Assembly (NCBI RefSeq): GCF_004027225.2
Contig: NC_046358.1
Location: 9,393,284-9,457,283 of the forward strand
Length of the DNA stretch: 64,000 nt
Origin: Strigops habroptila
Taxonomy: Eukaryota; Chordata; Aves; Psittaciformes; Psittacidae
Reading direction: 5' to 3'
This document shows positions 39,801-54,800 of the stretch, piece after piece. The position numbers and the translations under genes are program-made. The notes beneath the pieces are model-generated. The model saw nothing but the letters and a program-made list of their open reading frames with translations. It ran no database searches and was not told the origin of the DNA. The stretch's first letter is position 1; each line of letters begins with the position of its first letter.

Positions 39801-42800
39801 AAAGCCCAACTATTCAGCCACCTATGTGAGATATCCTGAGTCCTGTACCTGCTTCTCTCTGTCAATGGTGTATGAGTTAGGTTGCCACCCCTTGACAGAC
39901 AGAGCCTGAACCATGGCTGGCACCAATACCAGAGTAGATACCAAATCTTTCAGACAGGTGACTTGAATAAGACCTAAAGTCTGACTGTCACCAAGGAATA
40001 AATCATGATTCAGCTATTTCAGTGTCTTTTTTCGCTACTGGCCAAAATGAGAAAGACCAATCCTTCACTGATATGCTTATTACAACATTAAGATACATGG
40101 ACTTTTATAAGCTGTCATTTTTTAATCAAGATTATCTACTCATAACTGAACATCATGAATTCCCAGGAGTGTCTACTGCTCTGAGTAAGAGTTTTATCTT
40201 AAACACATCAAACATCATCTAAGATGCTGTATCAGCAACCTTAAATTTGCACCTGAAGTGAAGAAAACACCTGAGAAACTTGACTCCACAACCTGTGATC
40301 ACCAGCACTGGGTAACTGGAGAACTGAAATTCCCAGCATCTGTTTCCAGCAGGCACTGGGGCGACACTGCTACCTGCCAGAACTCACTTCTATCCAGACA
40401 CTTATGCCCATTTTAGACTGGGCGTAAGTAAGTTCACAGTGACAATTGTGCAGAATCAGTTTCTTAAGAGAGTTCTATCTCTCATTTTGTTCCTATACAG
40501 ATGTTGCAAAAAAGGGAGACTAGTCAAAGATAAGGCCAACTGCAAGGCAAAACAATATGTAATTTTTAAGTGGAAGGAGTTCAAAATGGAGGCCTTCCTG
40601 TTCTTCATCCAATATCCATAACTAAATGCAAGATGAGAAAAATCTTTTTTGTCTCAGGGTGAGACGCTTAATTTTATTTAAAAAACAAGAATCTTCAAGA
40701 TGCCCTTTTTTTGCTCATAATTAAAAAGTTGAAACGTGGGTTTGAGATTTTTTCTTCCTGACTAGCAGGTCACATCAGTTAGAGAATACTGTAAACAGTA
40801 AAACAGCGAAATCAACAATTACACAGAATCTCTGTACAAGGGACATACTCCTTTCCCAACGCTATTTCTTACTGCTTTCCAAGTAATACTGTGTTCAAGT
40901 ATTTTGTAAAATTATTTTAAGAATAAGAACCAGCAAATAAGCACAACATGAAACACACAGAAACTTGTAGAAAACTTGTCACGGTTTTGCTTCATTTCGT
41001 TTCAAGCCACTTCATTCACTGTAAGTTTTCCTTCTGTCTTAAGCATTATTTCAAACAAGAGTATTGCTCTGTTATCCTGACTCATCGTTTACTCTACACA
41101 AAGATGTTAAAGCTTCTGTGGATGCTCACCTGTGAAGCTGAGTGGGAGCACGAAGGATGAAACAATTTCTTCTACAAAACAAAGAATGAATCTCTACTTA
41201 GAAGCATGTACATCATATACTCGAATCAACATGGGGCGAAGGTACCAGGGACAGATCTTTCTTTTATGTTGTTAATAGACCAACAATACCATAAACTCTT
41301 CTGTGAAATAAATACAAGCTAGGAGGAAGAACAATGTGTACAGGATTTGGAGTTCAGAAGAGTATATGATCAAGACAAGCTGCCACAATTAGAGTTAATA
41401 TAATTTGGTTGCTTCAGAGTACTTAAATGTGTTTTCATCACTTGCATATTTGCTTTCTGATGCCAAGTTTGAACACTAAGTAAGGAAATGAAAAGGATTA
41501 AACCGATTTCAACAAGTTAACAGCTTTACACTATGTGGAGATGAGAGTGAGCCTAAAAATGTCAATTTCTACCAACCAGGAATTCAACCATCTTCAACAA
41601 TGACTCACTCTAGAGCTGCGCCTCAGTTCGCAAGTTCTTCACTCCTTTTTGAGGAATATTCTGAGAATGCCCTTTAGCATGAAATTGTGAGCAAGAAAGT
41701 CTTTGTGAAGAACATTTGTGCATGGTATGATGTAGGTCATATTTCACAGTAGCCAAAACCACTCCAAATGCATGCATGCCTGAGAAGGATGATTAGCTAA
41801 TCAATATTTAGCTAGGGTTTTTTTAAAGTTATTCTGTGTATTACACATCACAGCTGCTTAGGGGTTTTTTAATACACGTAAATAAACCACTTGTTTCTGC
41901 ATACCATGCTTTATTAACTTTGAAATTACTGTATTCCTGTATTTAACTTTTAGAGTCAGCTTTTTCAATGTTATCTTAAAATACACATAGGTTACCAGAG
42001 AAATGGACAATTCGGGTGTCACTTTACGTGGCCTCTCACAGTCACTTAGAGAAAAGACTACATGGGAAACAAGAACAACTTTGAAACAAAACGTAAATAT
42101 CTGAATAGATGACTGCTTATCATTAGTAGGAATCTCAGGCTCCTAAAACACATCATGGATTTCATCCTCATGGACTCATCCCTCCTTTATGAACTTAGTG
42201 CTAATAAAATATATGGTAATGACTTATTGCGAGAATCAAAATCCATGCTTATGTGCAGAATAGGTACACTGGAAAATGCTTCTGGCACTTTCCCTGCTCA
42301 ACAACGTAAAGCAACTGTGACCGATGTTTCTTGATGATGCTGTGGTGCAAGAACCCTAAAAACTTTAAACAAATGCACACTATTAAACATACTACACATA
42401 CATCCTTCAGGTGACTGCCAAAATGAAGACAAAGAAAATTCCTCTAAGCATACACCTGGAGGTGCTACAACTCTTTCTTCAATGAGAGGCATGGGGACCA
42501 GCTAGCTGGATATTTTCCATGAACGTTTTTTGCATGTTTGATTAAGAGAGGGAAAAGTGAAAGAACAAGGAACTGTAATTAAAGTGACACAGATAAACTG
42601 GAAGAGTCTCTCAAAGATGGTGTTATAACCAATTCTATAGGTAAGATAGAAATCCCTTTTTCCTTTTTGATATTATAAAATGATACAATATTGAAACTTG
42701 CAAAATTCATACTCTAAAGAACAAATTCCTTACTTTTACTCTGATCTTACGTGAATGTATCTATTAAGAATAGATACATACTGAAAATGTATATCAAATA

Positions 42801-45800
42801 ACTGCATGTTAGATCTTGATTCTTTTATAATCGGAATAGCCTACAGGGAGATTGAGAGGCAAAACCAAATGTTGCCTACATGTTCACTGGTAAAACTGGG
42901 AGTATTTGACTATGTAATCACGAGAAACAAATAGGTATGATTTCTTCCCTGACGGAACAGCCTACATACAAGCAAATACAGTAGTATATATAATCTGATT
43001 TTTAATAAGAATCAGGTAATGTTCCAAAAGCTTCTATTCTTATGTGGAGATACTGCAGTTGAGATCTCTTCCCTTTCAGCTGCAGTGCATTCTTTGACTG
43101 CCAAATGTGACCTCAAAACACAGTTAATTCTCTTGTTCTGACATGCTGAAAACTGGCTAAGGACCAAAAGCAGTATCCAAATTTTTATCTGGATTCAAAC
43201 CCATTGAGTGATTCTTTAAATTTTAATTTGATAAAGAATGTTTTACTATAGTGCCTCCGGATTTTTTCGCTTCTTATGACGCAAGCAGTATCTGTTCTGT
43301 TATTCAAGCCTCACATTGTGAATGAAAAGTAATCCTGAGTTGCACCATGTACTGCAATTATTGTCAAAAATCCAACAATTTGACCATGCTGAGCAACTCA
43401 GTGTAATGCAATTCCTATTAAAGTCAATGACAAGCAATTTCCACAGTGTCCTCCTCTGTAGTCAACTTTGGACCACATGAGTCCACTACCACCAATGAAG
43501 AGGATTAGCATCTCACCACCACCATACTGGTTCCCACTCCTTAGCTTACAAAAGCCATAAAAGAACAACTACATAAAGCCTAGAAACCCTGTTGTACCAA
43601 TTCTACTGTACTCTTTTAAAATGTCACAAAAGGCAGCATAATTAGAAAGACAGCCTATGTCAGAACAAAGTTACAGATTTTTAACCCAGATACTGAAGAG
43701 ATGGCAGGATCTATTATCACCAGCTATAGCAGATCTCTCTGCTCCATTATCATTATAAAATGATCCTACTTCAGAAAAATAGGATCCTTTCCACTCCCAG
43801 AATTAGACTTTTCTGACTGACTTTATCTTCTCATTATATATTAAGTAGGTCTGTGTCCATTTGACTGATTTAATGAAGGCCTATCATGGCTGGTCAGCAG
43901 CTGGCCAGGCCTTGACAGCAAAGCTGCTGTGCATTTCAGAAGATGGGGGGGAAGATAATGTTTAAAATCTCTCTCCCATCTCTAGTAATATAACAATTTG
44001 CAGTTCTAAAACAAAAGGTCCACTGAGAATATTCTGGGAGAGGGTGGACAGAAGCTATTTTTGACCTTGATTAATAAAAGAGAAACACTACAAAATATAA
44101 ATGCAAAATTTGAGTGATTCAACATCTGTAGTCAAATAAAGGCAAAAAATATCCACTTGTCGATTCACTCTGCAACCGGTATTACTGCCTTTATAAGGGA
44201 AAAGAAAAAAGAAATTTTGAAAAATTCCCTAAATGCTGTCTAATTGCAATGCAATATCTAGCATAGCCCACTATTAAAATAAAATGATGTATCAGCTGAA
44301 CCAGAAATTTGATTTAATGGGCCAGCATGACAGTTCTGCTCTGAAATAATCTACAAAGATGAACATATCTCCTCTACTACATAGCTTCAGCATGAAGATG
44401 CTCACCTTATTTTTACATGCCTACTTGTCACCTGGAAATAATGGATTCTACACCTTCTCCTACCAGCACATCTACCTGTCTGGAATCCTTTGCCTCACTA
44501 CTCTATATTTAGACTATTCTTCTAAAATAACCTCTATTTCTTTAACAGGAATGCCTTTTTCTTCCTTTTTTTTTTTTTCTAAACCAGCAAGCTCCCCCCT
44601 CCTCCTTCTTTGTCTGAAACACACAGCACTTTTATGCAATAGCCATGAAAAATATTAAAAATGGATACTAGAAAACTACTACAGCAATCCTTGATTTTTA
44701 GTGACTGATAGTCTGCAATTTTAACCAACGTTAATACAAACAGACCAACACAGACTGCAACAGTTCACACCCTGCAAAATGTGGCCTATTCAGTCCTTTT
44801 CACTGCAAACAGGAAAAAACCCAGAGGATTTTATATTCTGCAGACATTTATCCTTATATTTATCTAATCATAGCATTACCCTCATACAGACATCTACCCC
44901 ATTTTCCAGAACACTGTTATCAAGGCATAAAATTAACACCTAAAAATAGATTCTTATTGTCTTTTTTACCTGGAAAGATCTACCCTGGTTGCATGCTCCA
45001 CCAGACAGTTCCCAGATCAGAAATCTAAGTCAAATCCGCATTCTTAACAACCATGTTAGCATTACAGATTAAAACACAGAATCCTTACCTAGGAGCTGCA
45101 TTCTTTCAAATGTAAAATGGTTTTACTTCCTCTCTATCTAATCTGCCCACTGCCTGGACATATTTCAGCCTGACTTCCAAATATTTGCTCGCTTTCTCTC
45201 TCCCTGCACGGCATCCGCAGTTATACGGCATTACTTACATTCTCTTCCATATAAAAAGAAAAATAAAAAATAAAATAAATAATAATAATAAAACCCCAGA
45301 CATTACATGGAAGGCAAAGCAAAGAGACAGCCCATTTCAGAGCATCTGGCAAACCTCCCCCTGGCCGCCGGCCAAGCCTCCGCTCCAGCGGCCACCCCCC
45401 CACACCCCTCCCGCCCTCCGCGCATGCGCGCTGCCAGCCAACACTCGGTTGCCGTGGCAACGCTGTAGGCCGCCTCCAAGTATGAACGGCCATTCTGTGC
45501 TGGGGCTGACAAGGCCGCACGCTGCAGGGCGAGCGAGAGGGAAACGGGGCGGGACCTCCCTCAGGAGGCAGAATTCACCGCGGTTTTCTATAGAAACGCA
45601 TGTTTCCGAGCGTCCTGTGAAAATCGCACAACGAGGTGAAAGAAACAAATCCAACAGCCAAGCACACCCCCTGCTTCTAAGAACAGGCAGCAGAAATAAA
45701 CGGAAATTCTGTACACAGTTTTGATGACATGAAGAAACTGGCTAACTTTGTGGAAAAGGAGCCACTCAAACAAGTCCAATGCAGAATTTTACCATAATTA

Positions 45801-48800
45801 TTAGACAGAATAGTGACTAATTCACGACCTGTAATACTGGTGTTAAAAACTCTTAACACGTACAAAAGTAAATCCTGTACCACTCCTAAACAGTGTCTTA
45901 GGCACCAAACAGCTTTAACAAGCACCGTGCATTAGCTTACACTTTCAGCCTACTGCTTTTCCTTCAGCAGTTTGTTGGGGTTTTTTTATATTAAACTACT
46001 GTTTTCAGAAACAAGTTACATTTTATACAACCTATACATGAAGAACGAAAGAAAATACATTACTTTTATTTAGAGATAGATTACTACCACCAGGCTCAGC
46101 ACCATTATTTTGCTTATGTCTCTCTCCTCCTGAGCCAGATTCTTTCCATCACTCTTCTCTGCCTTGAATTCTTAAATTCTAAGATTTGACTCTAATTTCT
46201 ACTCTGGATAAGAGGAGGCAATTGCCACTGCTCACAAACCCCAGTAAAAACAACTATAGTAAAGGAAAGATGAACGGGTCTGGAAAGATGACGATGCGAT
46301 TATGCCACATCTGAGAGTACAACACTGAAAGGTGCAGGATCTTCAGGCAGGCAAGTTATTGAATTATCTTTGAAGAATTACTAAAATTGCCCAGACTTAC
46401 CACTACTTCTTCAGTTTTCTCTTCCCTTTTTAATTCCTCTTCATCAGTTCCTGCAGCAGCTCCATCTTCCTCATCACTGCTCGAGGACTCTACAATTTCA
46501 CTCATATCCATTTTCCAGTTCCGAGGAACAACCTTTGTGTTGAGAAACGTGCTTGCCTCCTGTAGCCCTACAGAAGAAAGGGCCCTGGTTTTACCTCATC
46601 CACAGTATTCACAGTCACAAAGTATTTTTAATTTCCTTTTCACATTCTTGTAAATCACAATTACTACTTAAACCAAAATTGGAATTAAGTAATAAAATAG
46701 GTAATTCAGCTTTAAACACCCAAGTTTACAAACTTTACATTTTGGGAGTGTCAAATTTTAAAAATCAAGTTTGGCAACTCAAGGAGTTTAGAGTTCAGAA
46801 CATACATCCCAAACACAGCATCCAGTTGTTTTCTAGGCACAGATCCCCATGAACACTACCATGCTTTACACATAAGTATATGAGTGGTACAAAGATAGGC
46901 ATCCTATACTCCTATAGGATCGTATACATCCTATACTCCTCCACATATATTCCATCCAACTGTAAACCATTGTATTTCCTAAGTGATAAATACTGTAACA
47001 AAGCTATTTAAAAAAGTAAACCCAGCACAGTTAGATCAACTACCATGACTTACTTTGTTCGTTTCAAAATACTTTTGTGTCTTAAAGTTTAGATTGCACA
47101 AAAACCGCAAATATTTTCTTGAAGAGAACTGCCTAAAGAGATGGTTACATTAATGTTTGGAACAGAGGAAAAATACAGTAGTGAATGAAGGAGTGATGGG
47201 CCAGGGAGAAGTCACACTTGTACAATTGGAATATCTCAAATTCTCTTCCTTGAAGATGTGCTCCAATGGGGGAAAACAACAAAGCAAAATAGACCCAGAT
47301 AACCCAAAATATGCCTGCCAGTCATAATACAAGACTTTAATAAAGATGAATCAGAAGAATACCCAAAATAGGGACATACAACAATGACCAACTCACAGTG
47401 TGGCTCGAGGAGACAAAGCAACAGGTTTTAATAGCTGCTGATAAAAGTAACCTCCAGAAATCTGTCTAAAATCATTCTGTGAAACCATGAGTACCTTTGG
47501 TTCCACAATAGCAATGAATGTCACAGCCCAATTACGATTACGTTCTGCACAGAAAAAAAAAAAAATCCCTTTCTTCTGTTTATCTTAAACCTCACATCCT
47601 ATCTTTTTTTGTTTTAAAGTTCTTGCACTATGAAATAGTTATTAAGAAGAAAGTAGAAATCATTAAAACCACCTCTCGCTCTCATTTGTAAGTATCATGT
47701 TAAATCTTTACTTGGTAACAAGCTGTTCCAGACCTTTACTCAAACCGAAGGAACCATTATTGAGTGGGAATTTTTGTTGCTCGGTGGGTTTTTTTCTTAA
47801 TTATTAATAAATACATTTTAAATATTTCTCCTTTAACAAATTTCATGTTTTGAGGTCCGACTAAAGACAACACTAAAAGTTTAAGGATTATTTACATTAA
47901 AGCTCACTAAAACCAAGGATTATTGTAGTCACATCATTCATCCATCCATAAATCAAGTTCTGTAATTATACTTTAAAATCAAACATTAGTCACATGCAGG
48001 CTGTTCTAATAAAGTTTACACCTTGCTGTCTGGGTATTTTTAATGTAAAGTCTAAGTGTTTCGAGCAATAGTGCAAAACTTTGGTCTTAGGAGATGTAAC
48101 TGTATATTCCATTGTTCAATGACATTTCAAATACACTTCTTGAAAATATTCTATACATTTTCCACAAATTTGGAGTGGATCAAAAGGAGGAAATAAAAAC
48201 CAAATAAACAAGACTTCTACTAGGTGCTATTTGAATAATAAGGCAGCTACATCCAAAGTTTCTCTAATTTATCACATTTAAAATTGTTTGCAAAATAGCC
48301 AAAAGCAATTATGAGAAATCAACAGGCCATCATTTATCTGCAAAAGTTAAAAGTACTACTTCATGAGATTTCCTTTTTTGAACACTTAGAATTTATTCTA
48401 ATTTACCTTTTTTAGGAGAGGACTCAGATTTTGGTAAGTTTTGAACATCTAGTTCTTTAATGTCTTTTCTTGCTACCGAGTAACTGAAAAAGAATAAGGT
48501 TCTGTTATTATCTGTAAATCACAGTAAAGTAAGCATTTGCCTCAGAAGAACAGTGATGTCTAAAATTGGCAAGATTTATCATTCACTTTCAAAGTCTTTT
48601 CTAAACAGTGAATACATAAGACATTTGTTATTGTAGGTCCTAAAACAAAATTCAAACGCAGAGTAAGTTTCCAGTCTTTCTTTGAAACTCAGACAGTAGA
48701 AGAGCCCTTGTAATTAAATAATTAAGAGAAGTTTGTAAAGTTTATTATAAATGTTTAACCTGCACAAATTTGCAAATGTAAAATACTCCACATAGGCAAA

Positions 48801-51800
48801 AAAAAAAAAAAAAAAAAAATTAAAATCTAAATAATTAAAATATTGGTGTGAAAATATTCACATCAATCAACAGCTGCTACCCAAATAGCATTCTAGCTAA
48901 GATGAAAGAAACATTTATGCATTTCTACTAGCACAGAACAACAATAAAGCCAAATTCAAACAACTGCATTGATAAACAGTTGATTTTTATTTCTGAATTA
49001 CAAAAGTGTTCTCACAGCAAAATATATGGAAGTTGCTATGTTCTAAAGTTATAACCAATATTCAGTTACTGAATTACTACAACAGAAATGCTAACCAACC
49101 TGCAAGGAAAGCCTTACAAGTGAGTTATTATAATAAGATTTTTTTCTTCTTTCATTATTTCAGAAAAACTGGAGTAAAACCTCAGGAATTGGAGGCCGTC
49201 ACTTTCTGAAGTTAAAGCCATAATACTACGGGGGGAAAAAAAAGTAAAACAAGAAGTCTGCATGCTTTTCCAGTAACATCCTACCTTCAGTATATAAAGA
49301 ACCACTTATCTAGAAGGCTGATGATACATGTCTACATTAAGAGGCCAAACTGAATTAAGTCTTCAGTTACTTGAAATACGTTTCAGTAATTGAGTACTCA
49401 CACCCTACTTAAAATCACAGCTATTAAAAATCACAAATTGTTCACTTTGAAAGAGAGAAGGAGGTGTGATAGCTGGCCTTTGGCAAAGAAGTTTTTAGTT
49501 ACAGTACATTAAGACAGATGCATTGTAAGTAAGGATGACTAGAAATAAAGGGACAGGGCTTAAAAAAACAGGCTTTATACTCTTGAATATACTATTCCTT
49601 AAGTAGGACAGACATCTCTCTCTCACTCTCTCCCCTCCTCCCCATTTTGGGAGCGATGTGTGTGTGGACTAATAGGACCGATCTTTCTTTTTGCAAGAAT
49701 CTTGGTTCAGATTCTGTAAACATTTTAAGTAAAGTTACTTTACATTCATTTTTTAGTCAAAAAAAAGAAAAGAAAAAGAAAAAAGTAAATTAAACACTTT
49801 TAGACTTTGCTACTTAAACAGCCATGGACATCTGGGCACTGGAGGTAATGAGTCAGATATCCAAACTACTACAACAGACACCCATAAAGGCATAATAATT
49901 AAGACATTAAGGGAAGTAATTAGAACCAAAACTCACACTTCAAAGAACAGGAGTCATCTAAAGTGTTAACACTTGGGGTTTTTTGAAGTTGTTGATTTAT
50001 TTATTTTTTTTAATAAAGAAACACCAGAAACATTAGTAATCCAATGAACTCTTACCAGAACACACAATATAAAGATGGGCAAGTAAGCACAGCAGCAGTT
50101 CACTTGAAATGGATTATGAATGACAAATGTGTACAACCAACTTTACACAAAATTGTACCTTGACCTTATGGAAGAAATAATGCCTTCAGAAGCAATATGT
50201 ACCTAGGTTTGCATTCTTCTCCCATATACATCTAATGAAAGTAAGCTATTACTTACAATTTGGAATCTGCAAAGGATCGAACTAAACACTGGTCCTTTTT
50301 CACTGTGACGTCATCATTACAGCTGGGAGACACAACCTGAAGTTTCAAATAAAACACCTCTTTTAAACAAATTAAAAAAAAAAAAAAAAAAAAAGCTGAT
50401 CCTGAAAAGAAAAAAAGATGGACAAGATGGACAGCAGGAAAACTGCTGTTTTCCTGTTTCTTCTATGATAATTTCCAGTTCTGAGAAAAGAAACCTACTC
50501 CCATTTGTATTACTAAGGCCAACAATGACAAATTTCAAGCAGCAGTTCACCTCAAACTATGAACTTTACTTATTATGCACAAGCCAGAAGAGTTTGCAGT
50601 TTCATTTGTAAACTCAAAACTCATCTACTGGGTGACATCATGGGTTCCTGTTTATTCATTCTGCTTTTTTTCCTTTCTTGTTCATACAAAACCTGTTTAA
50701 AGCATCTGTTTAAAAAGTCACAGACCCACTTATTTGACACCAGCTTTCAAACTGAGAGGAAAGTAGTAGGGTTTTTTTTTTGAGGTATGTATAATATAAG
50801 ACAGCGTGGAACCCAGTGCATCCTTCCACAGCAGTATCATCTCTAAGTCTAAAAAGGTAACAAAAATGCACTTCCAGTATTTGTATTAGCACAAACAGAA
50901 CAAGTTTCCATTTTGTTCTAGACCATATACACATACAAAGTGTCAAATGCGGGTGAACTTCTGGGTCTACAAGGACACAGTGGGAGCTGTGCCACCCCAG
51001 TCAGAAGTTTTACCCCAAAAATCAAGATAAGACATTCCTGGTTTTCAGCAGAGAACAGTACAGGTACATGGCCTCCAGTAACTTAATCCCCTAGTTGGAA
51101 CCATGGTAAATTAAAATCTGTCATTAGTAAAGGGATATACAACAATCAGAGCACATGCAACAATGCCACAATTCACATTTTAAACTGAGATATATACAGC
51201 TGGGTAAGCCAGTGTCAACTCTTGACCCTACATTACACTTATAATGTTCTTTCAAGGAAGAGAAAACAACTGGCCCATGCAGTTAGCTGCCTCTTGATCC
51301 TGGATCCACCCGGGGAAATAAAATCTTAAACTAAGTCAGGACATTCTAACAGCTGAGCTAACCCTGAAGACTCAAAATAAAGGACTTTAGAGTATACAAT
51401 TAAGTACATTAAATATGCAAAGATTAGTGAACCAAACCTGCCTAATGATCCACATAAAAGAACCAAAACAAAAAAACACAAGCAAAAACCACACACACAC
51501 ACACACAAAAAAAAACAAACAACAACAAACCACCAAAAAAACCCACAAACCTCAAAACATCTCTGATGGATGACAGAAGATGTGTATTGAGCTTGTCTGA
51601 CAATACCAGAAAGCTTACTAAAGAAAGCAACTTTTAATATGCATCTGTAAATTTTCCTGTGTGTATGATGAAACTGCAAAGTGTTTACCTTTACAGTACA
51701 AGTCCACTTGTACTTTGAATTTATTTAATACATACTTTTTATCAGCAATGGCAATGAACAGCTATATCCTATACTGACAGCAAAATAAAAACAATAACCA

Positions 51801-54800
51801 ACGTCTATGGCTACAGTAACTGGCCATTTATGTAATGAAAGCATGAAAGGAACTAGTATTTAATAAAATTGAAAGTTTAATGAAAAAGGCAATCATTAAA
51901 TACAAAAAGAGAAAAATTCCACTGCAATTAAAATTCCTCTTAAATTGCCTGGGAGTGCAACTCCTAATGTATCTTATTTTTAGAAGAAAAATATCATTAC
52001 ATATCAATCATTATATGTGCAGTTTTGAAAGACTTAGGAGGTGATACATAAATGTTAATCTTTGCTTTCATACTCTTCACAGATACTGTAGAAAATTTGT
52101 ATTTTTAGCAAATATGGGCAGCAGAGCATAGCCTGAGTAGATTCACAAATGCTGGAAAAGTTTTGAAGTGTGCAAACCACTCTACCCAGGGAAACCACTA
52201 CATGAACACTGTAGCAAGTCAGATGACACTCTTGTCTGAAAAGACAGTAATAGTATGACACTAGATATGTCAACATCTTAAGCAACTTACCAAAGCCGGA
52301 TACCAGTCTGCCTTCTCAGAACTACAAGTCACACTCACAACTTTGCCAAGCAATTCATCATTGAGACGCCTTTTATCTTCATCCTCCTCTTCACTGCTTT
52401 CTTCTTCCTTTTCATCTTCAGTACTAAATTATTAAAACACATAGTATTTTAAAGTTTTTGTCTGAAGTTAATATTTGAAAGCAAATACAGCTTACAACCA
52501 GATCTTTCTTCCTGTTCTGCACAGCTTCAAAAACAAAACGAGAATTTTAAAAGCTGAAATTGGTTGAAATACACTTAAATATTAAGTGCACTTACTTAGT
52601 AAGAGGCATTTTGTAGAAATTCTTTCCAAGTACTAGTATTTTACAACAGCATCATGTTGGAATTGGAGGCATGAATCAGGATTTGATTGTGCACAGACAT
52701 GAAACAAAGAGAAATGGTCTCTACCCCAGAAATTTAAAAGCACTTTTTTTCCTACTTTGTCCAGTATAAAGGTTAAAAATCCTATATTTTCTGACACGAG
52801 TTCCTATTATATGAAAGAAGCACAAACATACTTAAGGCTACTACAAGCAAAACTCCATCAATTTCATAATACTGCTAACATACGAACATGTCGGCATGAA
52901 CTGAGTTACTTAAGTCCATAAGCTGTGCATTCAACTGACATGATAGCGCATTCAGACCATTCAGTGGCATTACTTCGGTTTTAGCAAAGCACACTAAAGG
53001 AAAGCAACAGAGCACTACCAAAACTTACACAGGAAGAGAAGATCTTCTTCCTCTATTAGATTTTTTCCCAATAACTGGAGTTCCAAAGTGCTCTGGATTG
53101 GTTAGTGGCAGTTGATCAAGTGTCTACATGGAAAAAGAGGAAACAAAATTAGTTTGCAATTTCTTCTTATTATAAAAAAATATAAATTAACCACTTAGTT
53201 TCTACTGCATGTCCATCATCGTCTTACCTCACTTTCTGCGAAGTGCCTTTCTCCCTTCAAGCATAATGAAGTTCGTCTCAAGGTCCTCTCATCACCGTCA
53301 TCAAAAACTAGTATGAAGCCAAGGAAACAAATTGGCACAAGATGATCAGATCTCTTTCCCAAGCTGACAAAACAAGTCTACTATTCATCTCACAATCTAG
53401 AATATTCTCTGAAATGTGACTTTTGAGACCTCCACTTAATTCTTTAGTTCATAAGCAAAATTAAGGGTGGTATTCAAGATTCAGTTTCAGAACAGGTAAC
53501 ACTTTCAGACGGAAATTCAAGCCAGTATAAAGTAAGGATTTTGGATGCAATAGTCTCAGCCTAATTTAGACATCCTTCTTTTCAATACATTGCACATTTC
53601 AAACCATAGCTACTGTGTGCATACCAGTTACAATCTTTGGGGTTTGTTGGGTTTTTTACCCTATCCGTTTATTCCTTCCTTACGCTACCTTTTAATCCTC
53701 CCTCTTGCTACAACAACCCCCCAAAAAGACCACTAAGTGGAAAGAAAAAAAAACTTTGTGTTAGCTTTTGCTACACCATCATTGCTGTGCTACCAACAGA
53801 CCGAGAGTACTGAACAAGCCCTTTTCAAAGAGCACAGACCAGGTGGCTGCAGTCTGGCATTCCAGTAAGGTAGAAGTTTATTTGTATGAGGTCAAAGTGC
53901 AGAGTACTACTCTATATTTAAACTACTTGAAATGTGCTTTGTCCACTAGTGAACTTTGGTGGGGGTGGGGGGGAAGGAAGGAGTTTCAAGTGTTGTGCAT
54001 ATCAGCATGACAATTTTGACATACTTTTATTAAAAAAATATCTTGAGCTAGCATGAATATCAACTATATGTTTATTGTTAGCAAAACCAGCGATTGGTTG
54101 CAGCAAGAAAAGCACTTTTATTTTTCAAATAACTAAACAGAACAGTCACATTTTCATAGTCTTAGATTAAAACCACAGACTGCAATAGTAACTATACAGA
54201 AAAGTATGAATAAAAATTTTATTAAGCTCAATAAGATAAGCTTTAACATTCCTCCATCTTCAGAGTAGAGATACTGCTGTGGTATGTACCACTACTGAAT
54301 TATCTTAATGGTTCATGTTACAATACTTGCACACACAAAGCAACTAACTTTCCCCCCCACTCCAAAACCCTAATATTTTAAGAATGGCAGATAACTAGTA
54401 TAGCTAATCAGGCATATAGGTAATAATATTTTCAAAACTTTTAAAATACAAATACCAGCAACACCCATCAACCTCAGCATCAGTATGTTATTCTCAAAAT
54501 CTTCTAGTTTTGCTTACAGCTCACAAAGCCACTGCTGCGACACTTCACACTAACTGGGAAAACAAAGTATGAGCTCTTTCCCTCTGCATTACTAACTCAG
54601 CATTGGCACCCATTGATCAGCTCAGTGCAAAGACCAGAGCGCTAAAAAGAATTCTGAAGTTCAGCGTTGTCACAGGTTTACATTAAGAAGAAAATCTATA
54701 TCCTTGCCACCCCTTTGAACGTAGTTTCACTACACACTCCAAACGTGTCACTCACCAGCTTTCTGTACACTTTGACAACAGTATTTCATGGGCATATTTC

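Larger units (their letters stand above)
45340..45610. promoter_or_regulatory. Intronic CpG island, candidate internal promoter
   Basis: A sharply bounded GC/CpG-rich block in AT-rich intron DNA, about 20 kb from the nearest edge of the ARID4A promoter side. It contains an NRF1 palindrome (45419-45430), an X-box (45448-45461) and GGGCGGGAC-type GC boxes near 45547. Open frames on both strands (up to about 180 codons) have no protein-like character. The sequence gives no direction of transcription. Confidence 0.72.
38156..46400 (-). other. ARID4A intron (8.2 kb) containing a CpG island
   Basis: No ARID4A exon found. Mostly AT-rich; the exception is the GC-rich block at 45340-45610, listed separately. 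No CR1 copy recognised. Confidence 0.75.

Noticed and set aside
45185..45724. 179-codon plus-strand open frame across the intronic CpG island
   Set aside because: Low-complexity start, no domain-like pattern, and open frames are expected in GC-rich DNA. The island, not the frame, is the interesting part.
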